Source: Heyndrickxia sp050281185
GTDB lineage: Bacteria > Bacillota > Bacilli > Bacillales > Bacillaceae_C
Direction: 5' to 3'
Assembly: GCF_050281185.1 (NCBI RefSeq)
Contig: NZ_JBNNWS010000011.1
Span: 118,839 to 182,838 of the forward strand
Length of the DNA: 64,000 nucleotides
In this document: one piece after another, positions 7,553-17,070 of the stretch
How the letters are laid out: the number at the start of each line of letters is the position of its first letter
Numbering within the stretch: position 1 is the first letter of the stretch
Made by a program: the position numbers and the translations under genes
Notes under the pieces: generated by a model
Database searches by the model: none
Seen by the model: only the letters and a program-made list of their open reading frames with translations
Told to the model about the DNA's origin: nothing

Positions 7553-8512
7553 ATGTCAAATATAGTTTATGAAATTATAGACCTAGTAAAATTTATAAAA
7601 CCCAATCCTTTACCAATAACTAATCATATAAATTTAAACATTTATGAAGGAGAAGTATTTGGACTACTTGGTAAAAATGGAGCAGGTAAAACTACTTTAA
7701 TAAGACAGTTAGTTGGGCTTAGTAAGCCTAACTCAGGATCTATCAATCTTTTTGGAGTTGATATTGTTAAAAGCCCAGATTTCGTATCAAATTTCATCGC
7801 GCTTCAACCACAAGAAATGGGTTTACCAAGTCAAGCAACTGTAAGAAATTTAATTGAAATTACAGGTCAACTTCGAGGACTCACACATATTGATGCATCT
7901 AAATTCACAAATGATATACTAGATGAATTTAATTTAGCTAATAAACAACATACACCATTTTCAAGACTTTCAGGAGGACAAAGAAGGTTAGTTACAATAG
8001 CTACTACTTTAATTGGAGATAGACCTATAATGATTTTTGATGAGCCAACAAATGACCTTGATCCCGAAATTCGAAGAGTTGTTTGGTCAAAAATTAGAAA
8101 ATACGCAGAAAGTGGTTGTACAATTATTTTGGTAACACATAATGTTCTAGAAGCTGAATCAGTTTTGGATAGAGTAGGAATTGTACATTCTGGACAAATC
8201 ATAGCATTGGGAACACCTAATGAATTAAAAAATCAAATCAAAGTTCATGCTCGTTTAGAAATCATATTAAAGTCTGATTTAAATAATGAAAATAAACATT
8301 TAATTGATAGCTTTTCAAACTCTACCTTACTTTCTTCGAGACATATAAGTATAGAGGTAACTAATAGTGAAGTCGAAGACTATATCCATAAAATTCTACA
8401 CGATTTTGATAAAATTGAAGATTTTCGAATAATAAAACCAAACCTTGAAGATGTTTATATTAAAATGAGTGGTGGTGAGAGAATTGAAACCAGAAGCTTC
8501 GTTAGAGGATAA
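7553..8512 (+). CDS. ABC transporter ATP-binding protein
   Basis: 319 residues. Walker A GLLGKNGAGKTTL, a Q-loop region, signature LSGGQRR, Walker B IMIFDEPTNDLD and an H-loop VTHNV are all intact. A C-terminal extension of ~90 residues, as in DrrA/CcmA-type exporter ATPases, follows. It pairs with the ABC-2 permease that overlaps its 3' end. Position divergent from the peptide operon suggests export of the modified peptide and/or self-immunity. The ATG at 7553 is preferred, because GGATGGTG precedes it at proper spacing; an ATG at 7538 lacks an RBS. Confidence 0.9.
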   Translation: MSNIVYEIIDLVKFIKPNPLPITNHINLNIYEGEVFGLLGKNGAGKTTLIRQLVGLSKPNSGSINLFGVDIVKSPDFVSNFIALQPQEMGLPSQATVRNLIEITGQLRGLTHIDASKFTNDILDEFNLANKQHTPFSRLSGGQRRLVTIATTLIGDRPIMIFDEPTNDLDPEIRRVVWSKIRKYAESGCTIILVTHNVLEAESVLDRVGIVHSGQIIALGTPNELKNQIKVHARLEIILKSDLNNENKHLIDSFSNSTLLSSRHISIEVTNSEVEDYIHKILHDFDKIEDFRIIKPNLEDVYIKMSGGERIETRSFVRG

Positions 8513-9293
8513 TACTAAACGCCTATTAATATCAAAAACTAAATCATTTGAAACATCATGGATACGGCAATATCAATTATTAATGAGGATTCAATTTTCT
8601 GACTACAAATCTAGTTTCCCATTTTTTATTTTAATAGGAATTATTTTGCCATTAGGATTTTTATGGATCCAAAGTTCTATAAATCAGGAGAAAGGTTACC
8701 ACGCATCGTGGTATCTTGCTGGAAACCTAATGCTTTCAGTTGTATTAGGTAGCGCAGGATTTGTAATTGCAAGGATGGCTTGGTTGAGAATAAGAAAAGA
8801 ACTTGATTACTATGGTACATTACCAATTAGAAAAATTGTATTCATTTTAAGTCTTTTTACTTTAAGCCAATGCTCCTCTCTCCCAGGATTAGCTATTACA
8901 CTTATTATTGGAAAGTTACTTCTAGAAATACCGTTATATAATATTATTATAGCCGTTCCAATAACTTTGATTGCAACTTGCAGCCTTATATTTGTTGGAG
9001 CTGCACTAGGAAGTATTTCTAGAACCATGGGTGAAGTAAATTTATATAGTAATCTGTTAACTGTTTTTGTTGTTTTTTTATCTCCAGTATTTGCACCATT
9101 AAATGAATTACCATTTATTATAAAATTAACTAGTTATGTATTACCCACAGGGCAAGCAATTCTATGTTTAACTGATGCATTCTCAGGAAATTTTAATCTC
9201 CATTTTTGGTTACTTCTCATTGCACTAATTTTATGGTTAGTAATTTGTGGTTTCCTAGTCCTAAAAAAACTGGATTGGAAAAAGGATTATTAG
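8484..9293 (+). CDS. ABC-2 type permease
   Basis: About 269 residues with roughly six hydrophobic segments (FFILIGIILPLGFLWI, LAGNLMLSVVLGSAGFVIA, a segment near 135-150, VPITLIATCSLIFVG, LLTVFVVFLSPVFA, LHFWLLLIALILWLVI). This fits ABC-2 family permeases (245-290 residues). It overlaps the ATPase gene end by ~29 nt. The start is uncertain: the TTG at 8484 follows GGTGAG, with alternative GTG codons from 8469. It forms the exporter with the preceding ATPase. Confidence 0.85.
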   Translation: MKPEASLEDNTKRLLISKTKSFETSWIRQYQLLMRIQFSDYKSSFPFFILIGIILPLGFLWIQSSINQEKGYHASWYLAGNLMLSVVLGSAGFVIARMAWLRIRKELDYYGTLPIRKIVFILSLFTLSQCSSLPGLAITLIIGKLLLEIPLYNIIIAVPITLIATCSLIFVGAALGSISRTMGEVNLYSNLLTVFVVFLSPVFAPLNELPFIIKLTSYVLPTGQAILCLTDAFSGNFNLHFWLLLIALILWLVICGFLVLKKLDWKKDY

Positions 9294-9295
9294 AG

Positions 9296-9335
9296 GTAGA
9301 GTCAGGAAGATACATTTCCTGACTCTACATTTATA
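9296..9335 (+). terminator. Terminator of the ABC exporter
   Basis: A 13-bp perfect stem, GTAGAGTCAGGAA/TTCCTGACTCTAC, starts 3 nt after the permease stop, with a 7-nt loop and an AT-rich tail. From here to 9620 I see no convincing gene. Confidence 0.75.
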
Positions 9336-9620
9336 TTAATGTTAAACTAGATCTAGAGTTTGTTATAAAATCGTAAACTTCCATTTCCTTAGTCAAGTAC
9401 ATCATAAGAATAAATTCCGTTATTGAATTCATATTATAACCAAATCAACACTGTTTAATGTCATAGAAACATCAGCTTCAACTGACCATATAGTCATCAA
9501 AAAGTACTAATACCTTTAATTCAAACAAACTATTAGAAGATCTAATGGAGAAGGGGATTGAGTAAAAAAATAAATCTTTTTATAAATTAGTTTGATGAGA
9601 CTCATTTACAAAAAGTAAAC

Positions 9621-11600
9621 TTAAATCCCAAAATACTCTTCAATTAATTCACGCTCTGATTTACTTAAATCTAAATCAAAATGTATATCCTTGTTTACTT
9701 CTCTAAATCTCTCAATACTAACATTAAAACCTTTCTCAATAGTCTTAGCAAACTTTCTTTTAGATATTTCAATTTGTGGTGGATTCACCAAATATTCTTT
9801 TAATTTTTTTGCCGTAAGTTCCCCTTTATAAATATCAAAAATAGATGAGTGAATAATTAGGTTTTTCTCTCCATTAAAATAATGTAAAGTAGGGGGATTA
9901 CGATTTAACATTTTAGTAAAGGATGATTCATCTACTATATAAACCCCATTAACATAAATTGGAGAACCTACCATGTTGGTTACCAATAATATTCTTGTTA
10001 ACTTATCAGGATTTAATTCAAAAGAAATACCTAAAGCTTCTTCAACAATATTTAAATTTTCTTTATAAAAATCCACAATTCTATTTAATTGTAAGGTTTC
10101 ATCATATAATACTTTTAGATTTTTTGTATGTTGTCTTGTAGTATATGGTTGACTATGCGCTTTACATTCTACTAAAAATAATTCGTCTTCAATTATAAAG
10201 GCTAAATCACACTCATATTCTTCTTCACCTACTTTTTTATATATTGAATTATTTACAATTAATTTTGAATCAAGAAATGCTTTCATCCTATCTTCAAAAT
10301 ATGTTCCTTTAAAATTTAATTGCTCATTTTTATTCATAAAATTAGAAGTTATAGCTTGTACAGCATCAGACATTGCCACTAAACTAGGAACTAAAATTAA
10401 ATTATCTCCATATTGTATTAAAGGACAATCTACTAAATCTTGAGAATTATTTTCTTTCTTAAATATAAAACCATCAATTATCTTTGTTTGCTGTTCTTTA
10501 GTTAAACCAAGTGGTTTCATTTTTGAAATCAATTGGTTTCTAGATAAAGAGAGACATACTTTATCTAAATTTAGTGCTGTAACTCTCTTTGATTTATTTC
10601 TTTCTAGAAACATTATCGCTTCATGTTGTATGATTTTATAGGCTGCTAACCAATATTTAATTTCTATCTCATTAAATTTTTCTTCTTGATCTACTGTACC
10701 TAAATATAAAAACAGAAATAGAATATCTAAATGTTTATTCGCATTTTCTAGAATTTGAAATTTCTTTAAATTTTCAATATCTTTTTTAGACATATTCTGT
10801 ATAGTTGTATATTGCCAATCATTTCTTAAAGAATTAAACCTATGATTTGAAATTAGATTATTTAATTCAAATTTTTCATTAAGAGTAACAATCATTACCT
10901 CTCCCGAATCATCAATTTCTATCGATGCATCAGAATACATCCAATACTCGGTAAGATCTTTTATTTCATTCCAAATTATACTTGCAGCAACATGATTTGC
11001 AGATTTTAGTATACTATCTGGTGATAAATTTCTTTTCAAATTTGAGAATTGAAATCCTTGATAAATAAAATAATTTAATACTAACCCTGTACTCTCTATC
11101 GCTTGATCAAAAACATAGCTTTTTAAATGCATATCAGATAAGACATCTCTTTCAACTACTTTAATACTACTATTAAAGTAGTCGCCATTTAATTCTCTTA
11201 AATACAGCTCTAAAGCGATTATGTATGAATTTACAGTCCAAGGACTAGAAGAAGGATTTTCACCAAAAAATTGACTCTTCGATTCTTGAAAATCATTTAT
11301 ATACATATCCCAATATTTTTTTTGAATTTTGAATTCTTGTAAAATCTCTTTATCACCATCGCTAATTGTCTCTTCTAAGCTATTTAAAATATTTTCAAAT
11401 TTTTTGTTGTGACTTTTAGTTCCAAAAAAATTTATAGCTGATCCAGAAGATTTGAGAATACTTATTACCGAGTTTATCCCCTTTTTAACATAACTTTCTT
11501 TTAAATATTCTATAAATTTATTTGTATCTTTTTTATATATATTTTCATGCTTATAGAAATCCATTTGTTCTATAAACTTATCTGTATATAAATTTTCCAT
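9621..11600 (-). CDS. Uncharacterised 659-residue protein with PD-(D/E)xK-like nuclease motif
   Basis: The first ~400 residues are mostly helical and match no family I know. Around residues 430-485 the pattern YFEDRMKAFL...YECDLAFIIEDELFLVECKAH has the acidic residue, D and E-x-K arrangement of Mrr/NERD/PD-(D/E)xK nucleases. The last ~110 residues are mixed and acidic at the end. No helicase or methylase accompanies it. It lies in an island with the Hachiman genes, so a stand-alone defence nuclease is plausible but unproven. The gene looks intact, AT-rich like its surroundings, with a weak GGAAATAT-type leader before the ATG. Downstream of its stop are ~320 nt with no gene. Confidence 0.6.
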   Translation of the reverse strand: MENLYTDKFIEQMDFYKHENIYKKDTNKFIEYLKESYVKKGINSVISILKSSGSAINFFGTKSHNKKFENILNSLEETISDGDKEILQEFKIQKKYWDMYINDFQESKSQFFGENPSSSPWTVNSYIIALELYLRELNGDYFNSSIKVVERDVLSDMHLKSYVFDQAIESTGLVLNYFIYQGFQFSNLKRNLSPDSILKSANHVAASIIWNEIKDLTEYWMYSDASIEIDDSGEVMIVTLNEKFELNNLISNHRFNSLRNDWQYTTIQNMSKKDIENLKKFQILENANKHLDILFLFLYLGTVDQEEKFNEIEIKYWLAAYKIIQHEAIMFLERNKSKRVTALNLDKVCLSLSRNQLISKMKPLGLTKEQQTKIIDGFIFKKENNSQDLVDCPLIQYGDNLILVPSLVAMSDAVQAITSNFMNKNEQLNFKGTYFEDRMKAFLDSKLIVNNSIYKKVGEEEYECDLAFIIEDELFLVECKAHSQPYTTRQHTKNLKVLYDETLQLNRIVDFYKENLNIVEEALGISFELNPDKLTRILLVTNMVGSPIYVNGVYIVDESSFTKMLNRNPPTLHYFNGEKNLIIHSSIFDIYKGELTAKKLKEYLVNPPQIEISKRKFAKTIEKGFNVSIERFREVNKDIHFDLDLSKSERELIEEYFGI

Positions 11601-12150
11601 TATATTTCCTCATCTTTCTCATATGCTTGTCCAGAAGATTTATGGCCTAGCACGACTCATTTATACTATGACCGAATTTACTTGCCTCTTTTTATAAATT
11701 TTTTCATTTAACCTCTTTGCTCTATGATATATATTTTTCTTTCCATGCTTCGTACTAATTAGTTCGATTTTATTAAAATTCAAAAATTACTTAATTGTTA
11801 AATTATCTAAAATTCTTTGATAAGTGTATAACTTATCTCGCTTTTAATCTAAGAAAAGCAATAAAGCTTTATCTTCTCTCTTCTATCCCACTTACTTCTT
11901 TATTTGGAAATTATGTAATTTCAGCTATAACATACTTTCTTTTAGTTTTTACTATCTAAAAATAATAAATTTTTCTAATCAAAAAACATCCTTTTAATGA
12001 GCAGTTCTTCATCGAGTTTTGAAAGTGCGCTCCATCTTGGCTTGCCATTGGTTTTGGCTTAAAAGAAATGGTTTAAAGGAAAAAAAGTCTTGAAGATTAG
12101 GCTTAATTACTAGCTGAAATATTTTTTGAAAAAATACTCAATTTTTTTTA
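11601..12150. other. Gene-free, AT-rich stretch
   Basis: No intact ORF with an RBS. Short minus-strand frames near 11640-11770 (NIYHRAKRLNEKIYKKR in one frame) look like remnants of a lost gene. Confidence 0.4.
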
Positions 12151-12750
12151 TTAAAAGAAATCAATTAGAACGGAATTTATTGAAGTTTCTCCAATTAATT
12201 CAATTGATTCATAATATTTATAGAACTTAATTTTTTTTAATTGCTCTATATTTGAAATACAAAAGCCTTTTCCTGGATTATCTTCATGAACAGAAAAATC
12301 TCCTTGCTTCATATTACAATTTGAACAGTGATTTAAATAATATTTAGTATTCATATGTTTTGAGTAATCTAGATAATAACTATTTTTTGAAATACTTTTT
12401 ATATGTGCAGCTGCCATATAATCAAGATGATCTACATAAGAAACAAAACTAGGAATGTCAACTTTTTCCCAATACCACAATTCTTCAGTACTGCAATATT
12501 CATATTCCTCTAGAAAAATAGCATACACAAGTGTTTGTTTTTTACACTTCCAACAAGACATTTCTGTTTCCGCCAGTGAATAGCCTTTTGCTCTTATAGT
12601 AGGGAAATGCTGTATCCATCTGTCAAAGTTATTTAAATTAGTACCTTCAATTATATACCAAGTTTTATTTTTCGCATCCCATTTTGCTCCCCTTTTCTTT
12701 GCTTCATCTTTTTCAGAAAATGGCACATTTATATTAATTCGATTAATCAT
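12151..12750 (-). CDS. DUF5710 domain protein with zinc-finger-like cysteines
   Basis: 199 residues. The N-terminus (INVPFSEKDEAKKRGAKW, then KTWYI) is the DUF5710 pattern, a small domain common in plasmid-, phage- and defence-associated proteins. A CWKC pair follows at about residues 66-69 and a CSNC pair at about 141-144, possibly one zinc site. The C-terminal half is unassigned. The start is supported by AAAGGTGATAAG upstream. It is followed downstream by AT-rich non-coding sequence and preceded by decayed genes. Function unknown. Confidence 0.7.
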   Translation of the reverse strand: MINRININVPFSEKDEAKKRGAKWDAKNKTWYIIEGTNLNNFDRWIQHFPTIRAKGYSLAETEMSCWKCKKQTLVYAIFLEEYEYCSTEELWYWEKVDIPSFVSYVDHLDYMAAAHIKSISKNSYYLDYSKHMNTKYYLNHCSNCNMKQGDFSVHEDNPGKGFCISNIEQLKKIKFYKYYESIELIGETSINSVLIDFF

Positions 12751-12833
12751 CTTATCACCTTTCTTGCCACCTTCACCATTATTTTTACTAGGTAAGGGTA
12801 ATAAATAAGTTGTGGTATTAATTGAGATAATTA

Positions 12834-13060
12834 TTCATTAACATCTTCAATTAATCCTTTTAGATTACCAACAGAATCTTGAATATTATTGTTTCTACAG
12901 CAACACTCTAAATAAAATGCCCCGATACAAAAATTATGCTCCCCTGAAATGTTTCGTATTATCGAGGAAAAAGCGAGATTTGTACGATTATATTGGAATG
13001 GCTGTATTCCAATTTACTGAACCGCTGAGGCTCACTGACAATAATTACACCAGTTACTTG
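12834..13060 (-). pseudogene. Decayed reading frame with CxxC remnant
   Basis: One minus-strand frame reads as protein for ~75 codons (ending NLKGLIEDVNE before TAA at about 12834) but contains a TGA after CNYCQ and a TAA shortly after. The segment with RNISGEHNFCIGAFYLEC is protein-like. I do not recognise the family. Confidence 0.4.
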
Positions 13061-13122
13061 TAAAAGAAAAAGGCATTCTCCTTACTAGCCAAAACCCCGT
13101 TGGATGAAAAATGGTTATATAC

Positions 13123-13197
13123 TCAATCTTCTAGACCACATTCTTGGTTAATTGCACTCTTAACATGTCTATCTAATCCGGCAATTAAATCAGTCAT
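13123..13197 (-). CDS. Possible 24-residue ORF or 3' remnant
   Basis: MTDLIAGLDRHVKSAINQEC and four more residues; its ATG overlaps the stop of the pseudogene upstream (ATATGA). There is no clear RBS. Most likely a remnant of the next gene in a decayed operon rather than a functional peptide. Confidence 0.25.
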   Translation of the reverse strand: MTDLIAGLDRHVKSAINQECGLED

Positions 13198-14077
13198 ATT
13201 TTTTTTGTTTTTTTAGAAGCTGGTATTGCTTTGTGGATGCCCAACTTGATTTCGTAAAAAAGTATAAATCTTCTCTCTTCCCCCTGTTTATGTGAGACAG
13301 TAGAATTCCGCAGCTTAACATCAGGATCTTTATTAATGATATATCTATCAACCTCAGCCTGAGAACCTTTAACTTTTGAAAGAACTGAATATTATAATAC
13401 AAACTTTTCCAAAATCCCAGCCTCCTCTTTTGCCTCATAATAAAGTCTTAACAAATTCTTTATCGCTTTTTTAGAAGAGAGCTTATCACTAATTTTTTCT
13501 AAATCCGTATTAGTAACTTTTATTGGGATATTAATGGATATAGCTAAATCATTTTCCCCATCCTTAGTTCGAACATCATATTCGTAGTATTATACGAGTA
13601 TTTATAAGAATGAATATCTTTATATAAAGATAATGTACGTATTAGATCGTCCATTTTCCGATCACAGGGGTCTTTTACTTCATTGATTTATTTCTTCATA
13701 TAGAAAGTAATCAAAGATTTCCCATGCTCAGCTTGGTCAAAACTTATCTCAATACTTTTAATTCTCTTGTCCCTAATTGGTAAGGAAATTGTCTTTTCAC
13801 CCGAAAAAGCATACTTTGAATAAGCTTTATACTAAACGAAACCACTTTCTCCTTCAGGTGGGAATGTGATTATTTTATTATTCAAGAATAACAGTTCCTC
13901 AGAGTCATTTTTAGTAGATTAAAGCAGCGCATCAACTATTATATACTTGGACTCCCACTTCTTATCCTTCATTATTTTTATACTTAATTTTAGAACTCTA
14001 CAAATGGCCAACTTATCAGAATGGGTAGTCAAAATTCTACTGACCTTTTAATAAAAGCACTATTTAGCTAAATCCAT
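13194..14077 (-). pseudogene. Large decayed gene with six in-frame TAA/TAG codons
   Basis: From the ATG at 14077, one frame reads as ordinary protein interrupted only by TAG or TAA: after DLAK, after CFY, after VDALL, after ESGFV, after FYMKK and, following one frameshift at about 13590, after EKFVL. Segments such as KRIKSIEISFDQAEHG, ITFPPEGES and KVTNTDLEKISDKLSSKKA are clearly protein-like. Every stop is one C-to-T change away from a Gln codon. The gene ends at 13194 with KKTKKI. Family unknown. Its position beside hamB suggests a former defence-island gene. Confidence 0.65.
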
Positions 14078-14523
14078 GTTTTTAGAATACTTTTCAGAGT
14101 GTCATCTCCTTTGTTTACATATCAAAATACATATTTTTTAAGTATCGGATCTACTGTAAGTACCAACTCTTGGTAATCCAATTCAATTCAATTCCGTCTT
14201 CCCAAATTGTTATGTTCAGAAGAGATGTAATTCTATTGTGTAACAAATCTAAGTCCCATAATAATGACTTTTTACATCGTAATAAAACGTTAGTTCTGTT
14301 TTATGTACAAAAAAGAAAGTCCCAGTAGAGAAACTTTCTATATTAAATAAAAGATGGAATCCAATAATCCTGCCTTTGTATATTATTAAGCTAAACCCGA
14401 ACATTTATTTTGAAAGGATAAATAGGGTCTTACTTACTGGAACAACTGCGCTGTTTTCTATCATTTAGAAAAAGAAAAATACCTTATTATAAGTATGTAA
14501 AGTATCTCATTAATATAGCTTTT
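14078..14523. other. Gene-free stretch downstream of hamB
   Basis: Low-complexity AT-rich sequence. No ORF with an RBS and no convincing terminator seen. Confidence 0.4.
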
Positions 14524-17070
14524 CTAGAATAAAACTTTTAACATCTCTTGAAACTCAGGTATTAATGGATTCATACTTTTTGTTAATCGTCCTTCATCGA
14601 TGTCGATTAATTCTCCAGATTCAAAAACTAGACAGTCATTATGATTGTCAAGTATGTACGATGCTAAATGTCTTTGAAAACCTATATTTTGAAGTTCAAT
14701 GAGTTTTTTATCAGTCGTTCCATATTCCAAAAACTCCCCCCAGTTCTCTCCACAGTTTTGCTCCCCTAATTTATGCTTTAAAATTAGATAGTAGTTTAAG
14801 AAATAATTTTTTAACTTATATCTTAATGTATTATCTATGTCAGAAATAACTGAATTAATAATTGAGTTTAATTGGCTTCTATCAGTTTTAACAAAGGGAA
14901 CATATTGACTATTTTCCCAAAATTCCCCTTCCCTTTCATGATATCTTAACAAATTAAGAATAATGACATTTAAGGGTTTCGAATTTATCCAATTATTCAT
15001 TAAATAAGCAAAATAGTCTAGCCTTTTAATATTCTTAGCTAATGGATCTCTTCCTCCTGCTTCTTCTTCCCCCCAATTATAAAATTCATAAAATTTACCC
15101 AAAAAATATTTGCATATTGTATAATCAACTTTTGCTGGCAATGTAAGCTGATTTAAATCCGTACGATAATAAATGGAATTTTGATACCTATATTTAATGG
15201 TTGAAGACTGAGCTAATATTGTATCTGGAATTTTATTATATTTTTGAGCAACCTGTAAAATTTCACTTCCTCTTTTATTCTTTTTTATAAAATTTGATTT
15301 AAGTACTGATTCATCTCTCCTTACTTCATGTATAAGCGCAATATTTGCATAGTGATTCCAAATATTAATTTGCTCCTGAGATGGCTTTTTAACTGTAAAC
15401 TTGTCCGAATTTAACGATCTACCTATGTTTTCAAAGAAATTTTTTTGTCCTTTTATCACAACAGGCTCAATATTTTTAATAGTTTTATTTCTTACTATTT
15501 CCAAATCTTTATCTAAATTGTCCCACCGGTTCTTTTTATCTTCTACTCTTACACAAATAATGTTCCCTGAAAATTCTTTAGCTAATCTTCCAGCTCTACC
15601 TGCTAAATTCCAAAAATCTATGTCTATAAATTTTGATAATCCTATTGCATTATTTAGAATAAAAATGTTCTTTGCTGGGAGGTTCACACCTTCTAGAAGG
15701 GTAGAAGTACAAAATACATGGTCAATAACCTTGTCAGTAAATAAAAATTCAATTCTCTCTCTAATCCTTTGTGGCAATTTGCCAAAGTGAAAGGCAACAC
15801 CTTTTTGTAAACAATCTATTAGATAGTAGTCTTTATGGATATACTCTTTTATTAATAATATAAGTTCATCAAGCTTTTCATCTTTTTTTGGAGGTAAAGT
15901 TTCAGAGAACTTAATTGCATATTCGATGGTATCATTTATAGTATTGCAATAGATTAAATTTTTAGTATTTGAACCAAGATCCCGCAGCCAATCATTAAAG
16001 CTATAATTTTTTTTATTTTCCAATCCAAATGTGAATTCCTTTCCTAAATCGGAGAAATATTTTAGATTGTTGTCCACAATATCCAGAAAGAATCTATTTT
16101 GTGAAACTGGAGATTCTTTTATGCTTATTGATTCATTAGTACTTTTTTTAAATAATTGTAAAAAGACCTCTGCATTAGTAATATTAGGTGATGAAAAAAA
16201 CAGTTTAACACTTTTTCTTTCTGCTTGGACAATTGCATGATAATAAAGAGGACTCCTACTATCATTTAAAGCAACTATTTTTTGGGCTTCATCAACAAAT
16301 AGATAGTCTATTTTAGGATTGTTTGGTTCCGAGAGATATGAAATTAATCTTTCCGGTGTAAAAACAAAAATGTATTTGTAATCCAGTGATCCAAAGATAG
16401 ACGGAATAGTGGGGTGAGATAATGTTTTATATTTTGAATTAACACCGATTTCATGTTTTAACCTATTAGTAACTTGGTTAATTAATGCCCTAGTTGGTAC
16501 TAAGATTACTAGATTGTCGTTACTACTATGTTCATTTATCAAAAACTTAATAAACGCTTCAATAAGAAAGGACTTACCAAGTGATGTTGGTCCCGAAAAA
16601 CTATAGTGATTATTTGCTTTCAACGACTCAAAAATTTTATATTGTGAATCTGTAAAGATATATTCACTATTCGGATCTTTCTGAAACACTTCTTTTATTG
16701 TCTTTTCAAAGACTTTATCTAGTGGATCTATTATCTTCATATCATTTCTTTCATCTAATAAACTAATTGCAGGGAAATTCCCTAGTTTGGTGAGAATTGC
16801 TCTCGAAAAATAAATTAAACTCTCATCATCTTTATAAAATTCATACAATAAACTTAGAACTTTATATGCAAGATTCTTAGATTCAGCGTCTTCCGAGTGT
16901 GACAAGATATCCGCAAACCGTAATAAATCAATATATTCTTTTTCTGATAAATTTAGGGGTTCTCCAAGTTTAAACAAGTTTAATGTATAGCTTTTTTCTG
17001 CCTTGATAAATAATTCTTCAAAATATTCGTCTTTTAATGCTTCCGTAACTAACTCTTCCATGAAATTCAC
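14524..17070 (-). CDS. hamB: Hachiman defence helicase HamB
   Basis: 848 residues, superfamily 2 helicase. Walker A is FSGPTSLGKSFLIE (about 155-168), motif II YLFVDEAQKIV (about 256-266), motif Ia region VILVPTRALINQV, and motif VI DFWNLAGRAGRLAKE (about 485-500). The ~330-residue C-terminal part is specific to the family. In Hachiman systems HamB is an ATP-dependent DNA helicase that holds the HamA nuclease inactive until damaged or phage DNA is met. Its start overlaps the hamA stop by 4 nt, as expected for a co-translated pair. Motifs look intact, so the system should be functional. Assignment rests on the DUF1837 partner and the gene order. Confidence 0.88.
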   Translation of the reverse strand: MNFMEELVTEALKDEYFEELFIKAEKSYTLNLFKLGEPLNLSEKEYIDLLRFADILSHSEDAESKNLAYKVLSLLYEFYKDDESLIYFSRAILTKLGNFPAISLLDERNDMKIIDPLDKVFEKTIKEVFQKDPNSEYIFTDSQYKIFESLKANNHYSFSGPTSLGKSFLIEAFIKFLINEHSSNDNLVILVPTRALINQVTNRLKHEIGVNSKYKTLSHPTIPSIFGSLDYKYIFVFTPERLISYLSEPNNPKIDYLFVDEAQKIVALNDSRSPLYYHAIVQAERKSVKLFFSSPNITNAEVFLQLFKKSTNESISIKESPVSQNRFFLDIVDNNLKYFSDLGKEFTFGLENKKNYSFNDWLRDLGSNTKNLIYCNTINDTIEYAIKFSETLPPKKDEKLDELILLIKEYIHKDYYLIDCLQKGVAFHFGKLPQRIRERIEFLFTDKVIDHVFCTSTLLEGVNLPAKNIFILNNAIGLSKFIDIDFWNLAGRAGRLAKEFSGNIICVRVEDKKNRWDNLDKDLEIVRNKTIKNIEPVVIKGQKNFFENIGRSLNSDKFTVKKPSQEQINIWNHYANIALIHEVRRDESVLKSNFIKKNKRGSEILQVAQKYNKIPDTILAQSSTIKYRYQNSIYYRTDLNQLTLPAKVDYTICKYFLGKFYEFYNWGEEEAGGRDPLAKNIKRLDYFAYLMNNWINSKPLNVIILNLLRYHEREGEFWENSQYVPFVKTDRSQLNSIINSVISDIDNTLRYKLKNYFLNYYLILKHKLGEQNCGENWGEFLEYGTTDKKLIELQNIGFQRHLASYILDNHNDCLVFESGELIDIDEGRLTKSMNPLIPEFQEMLKVLF

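Noticed and set aside
13190..13438. 82-codon ORF as an intact gene
   Set aside because: A neighbouring frame of the same DNA gives a much better protein reading with nonsense mutations, so this is an off-frame reading of a pseudogene.
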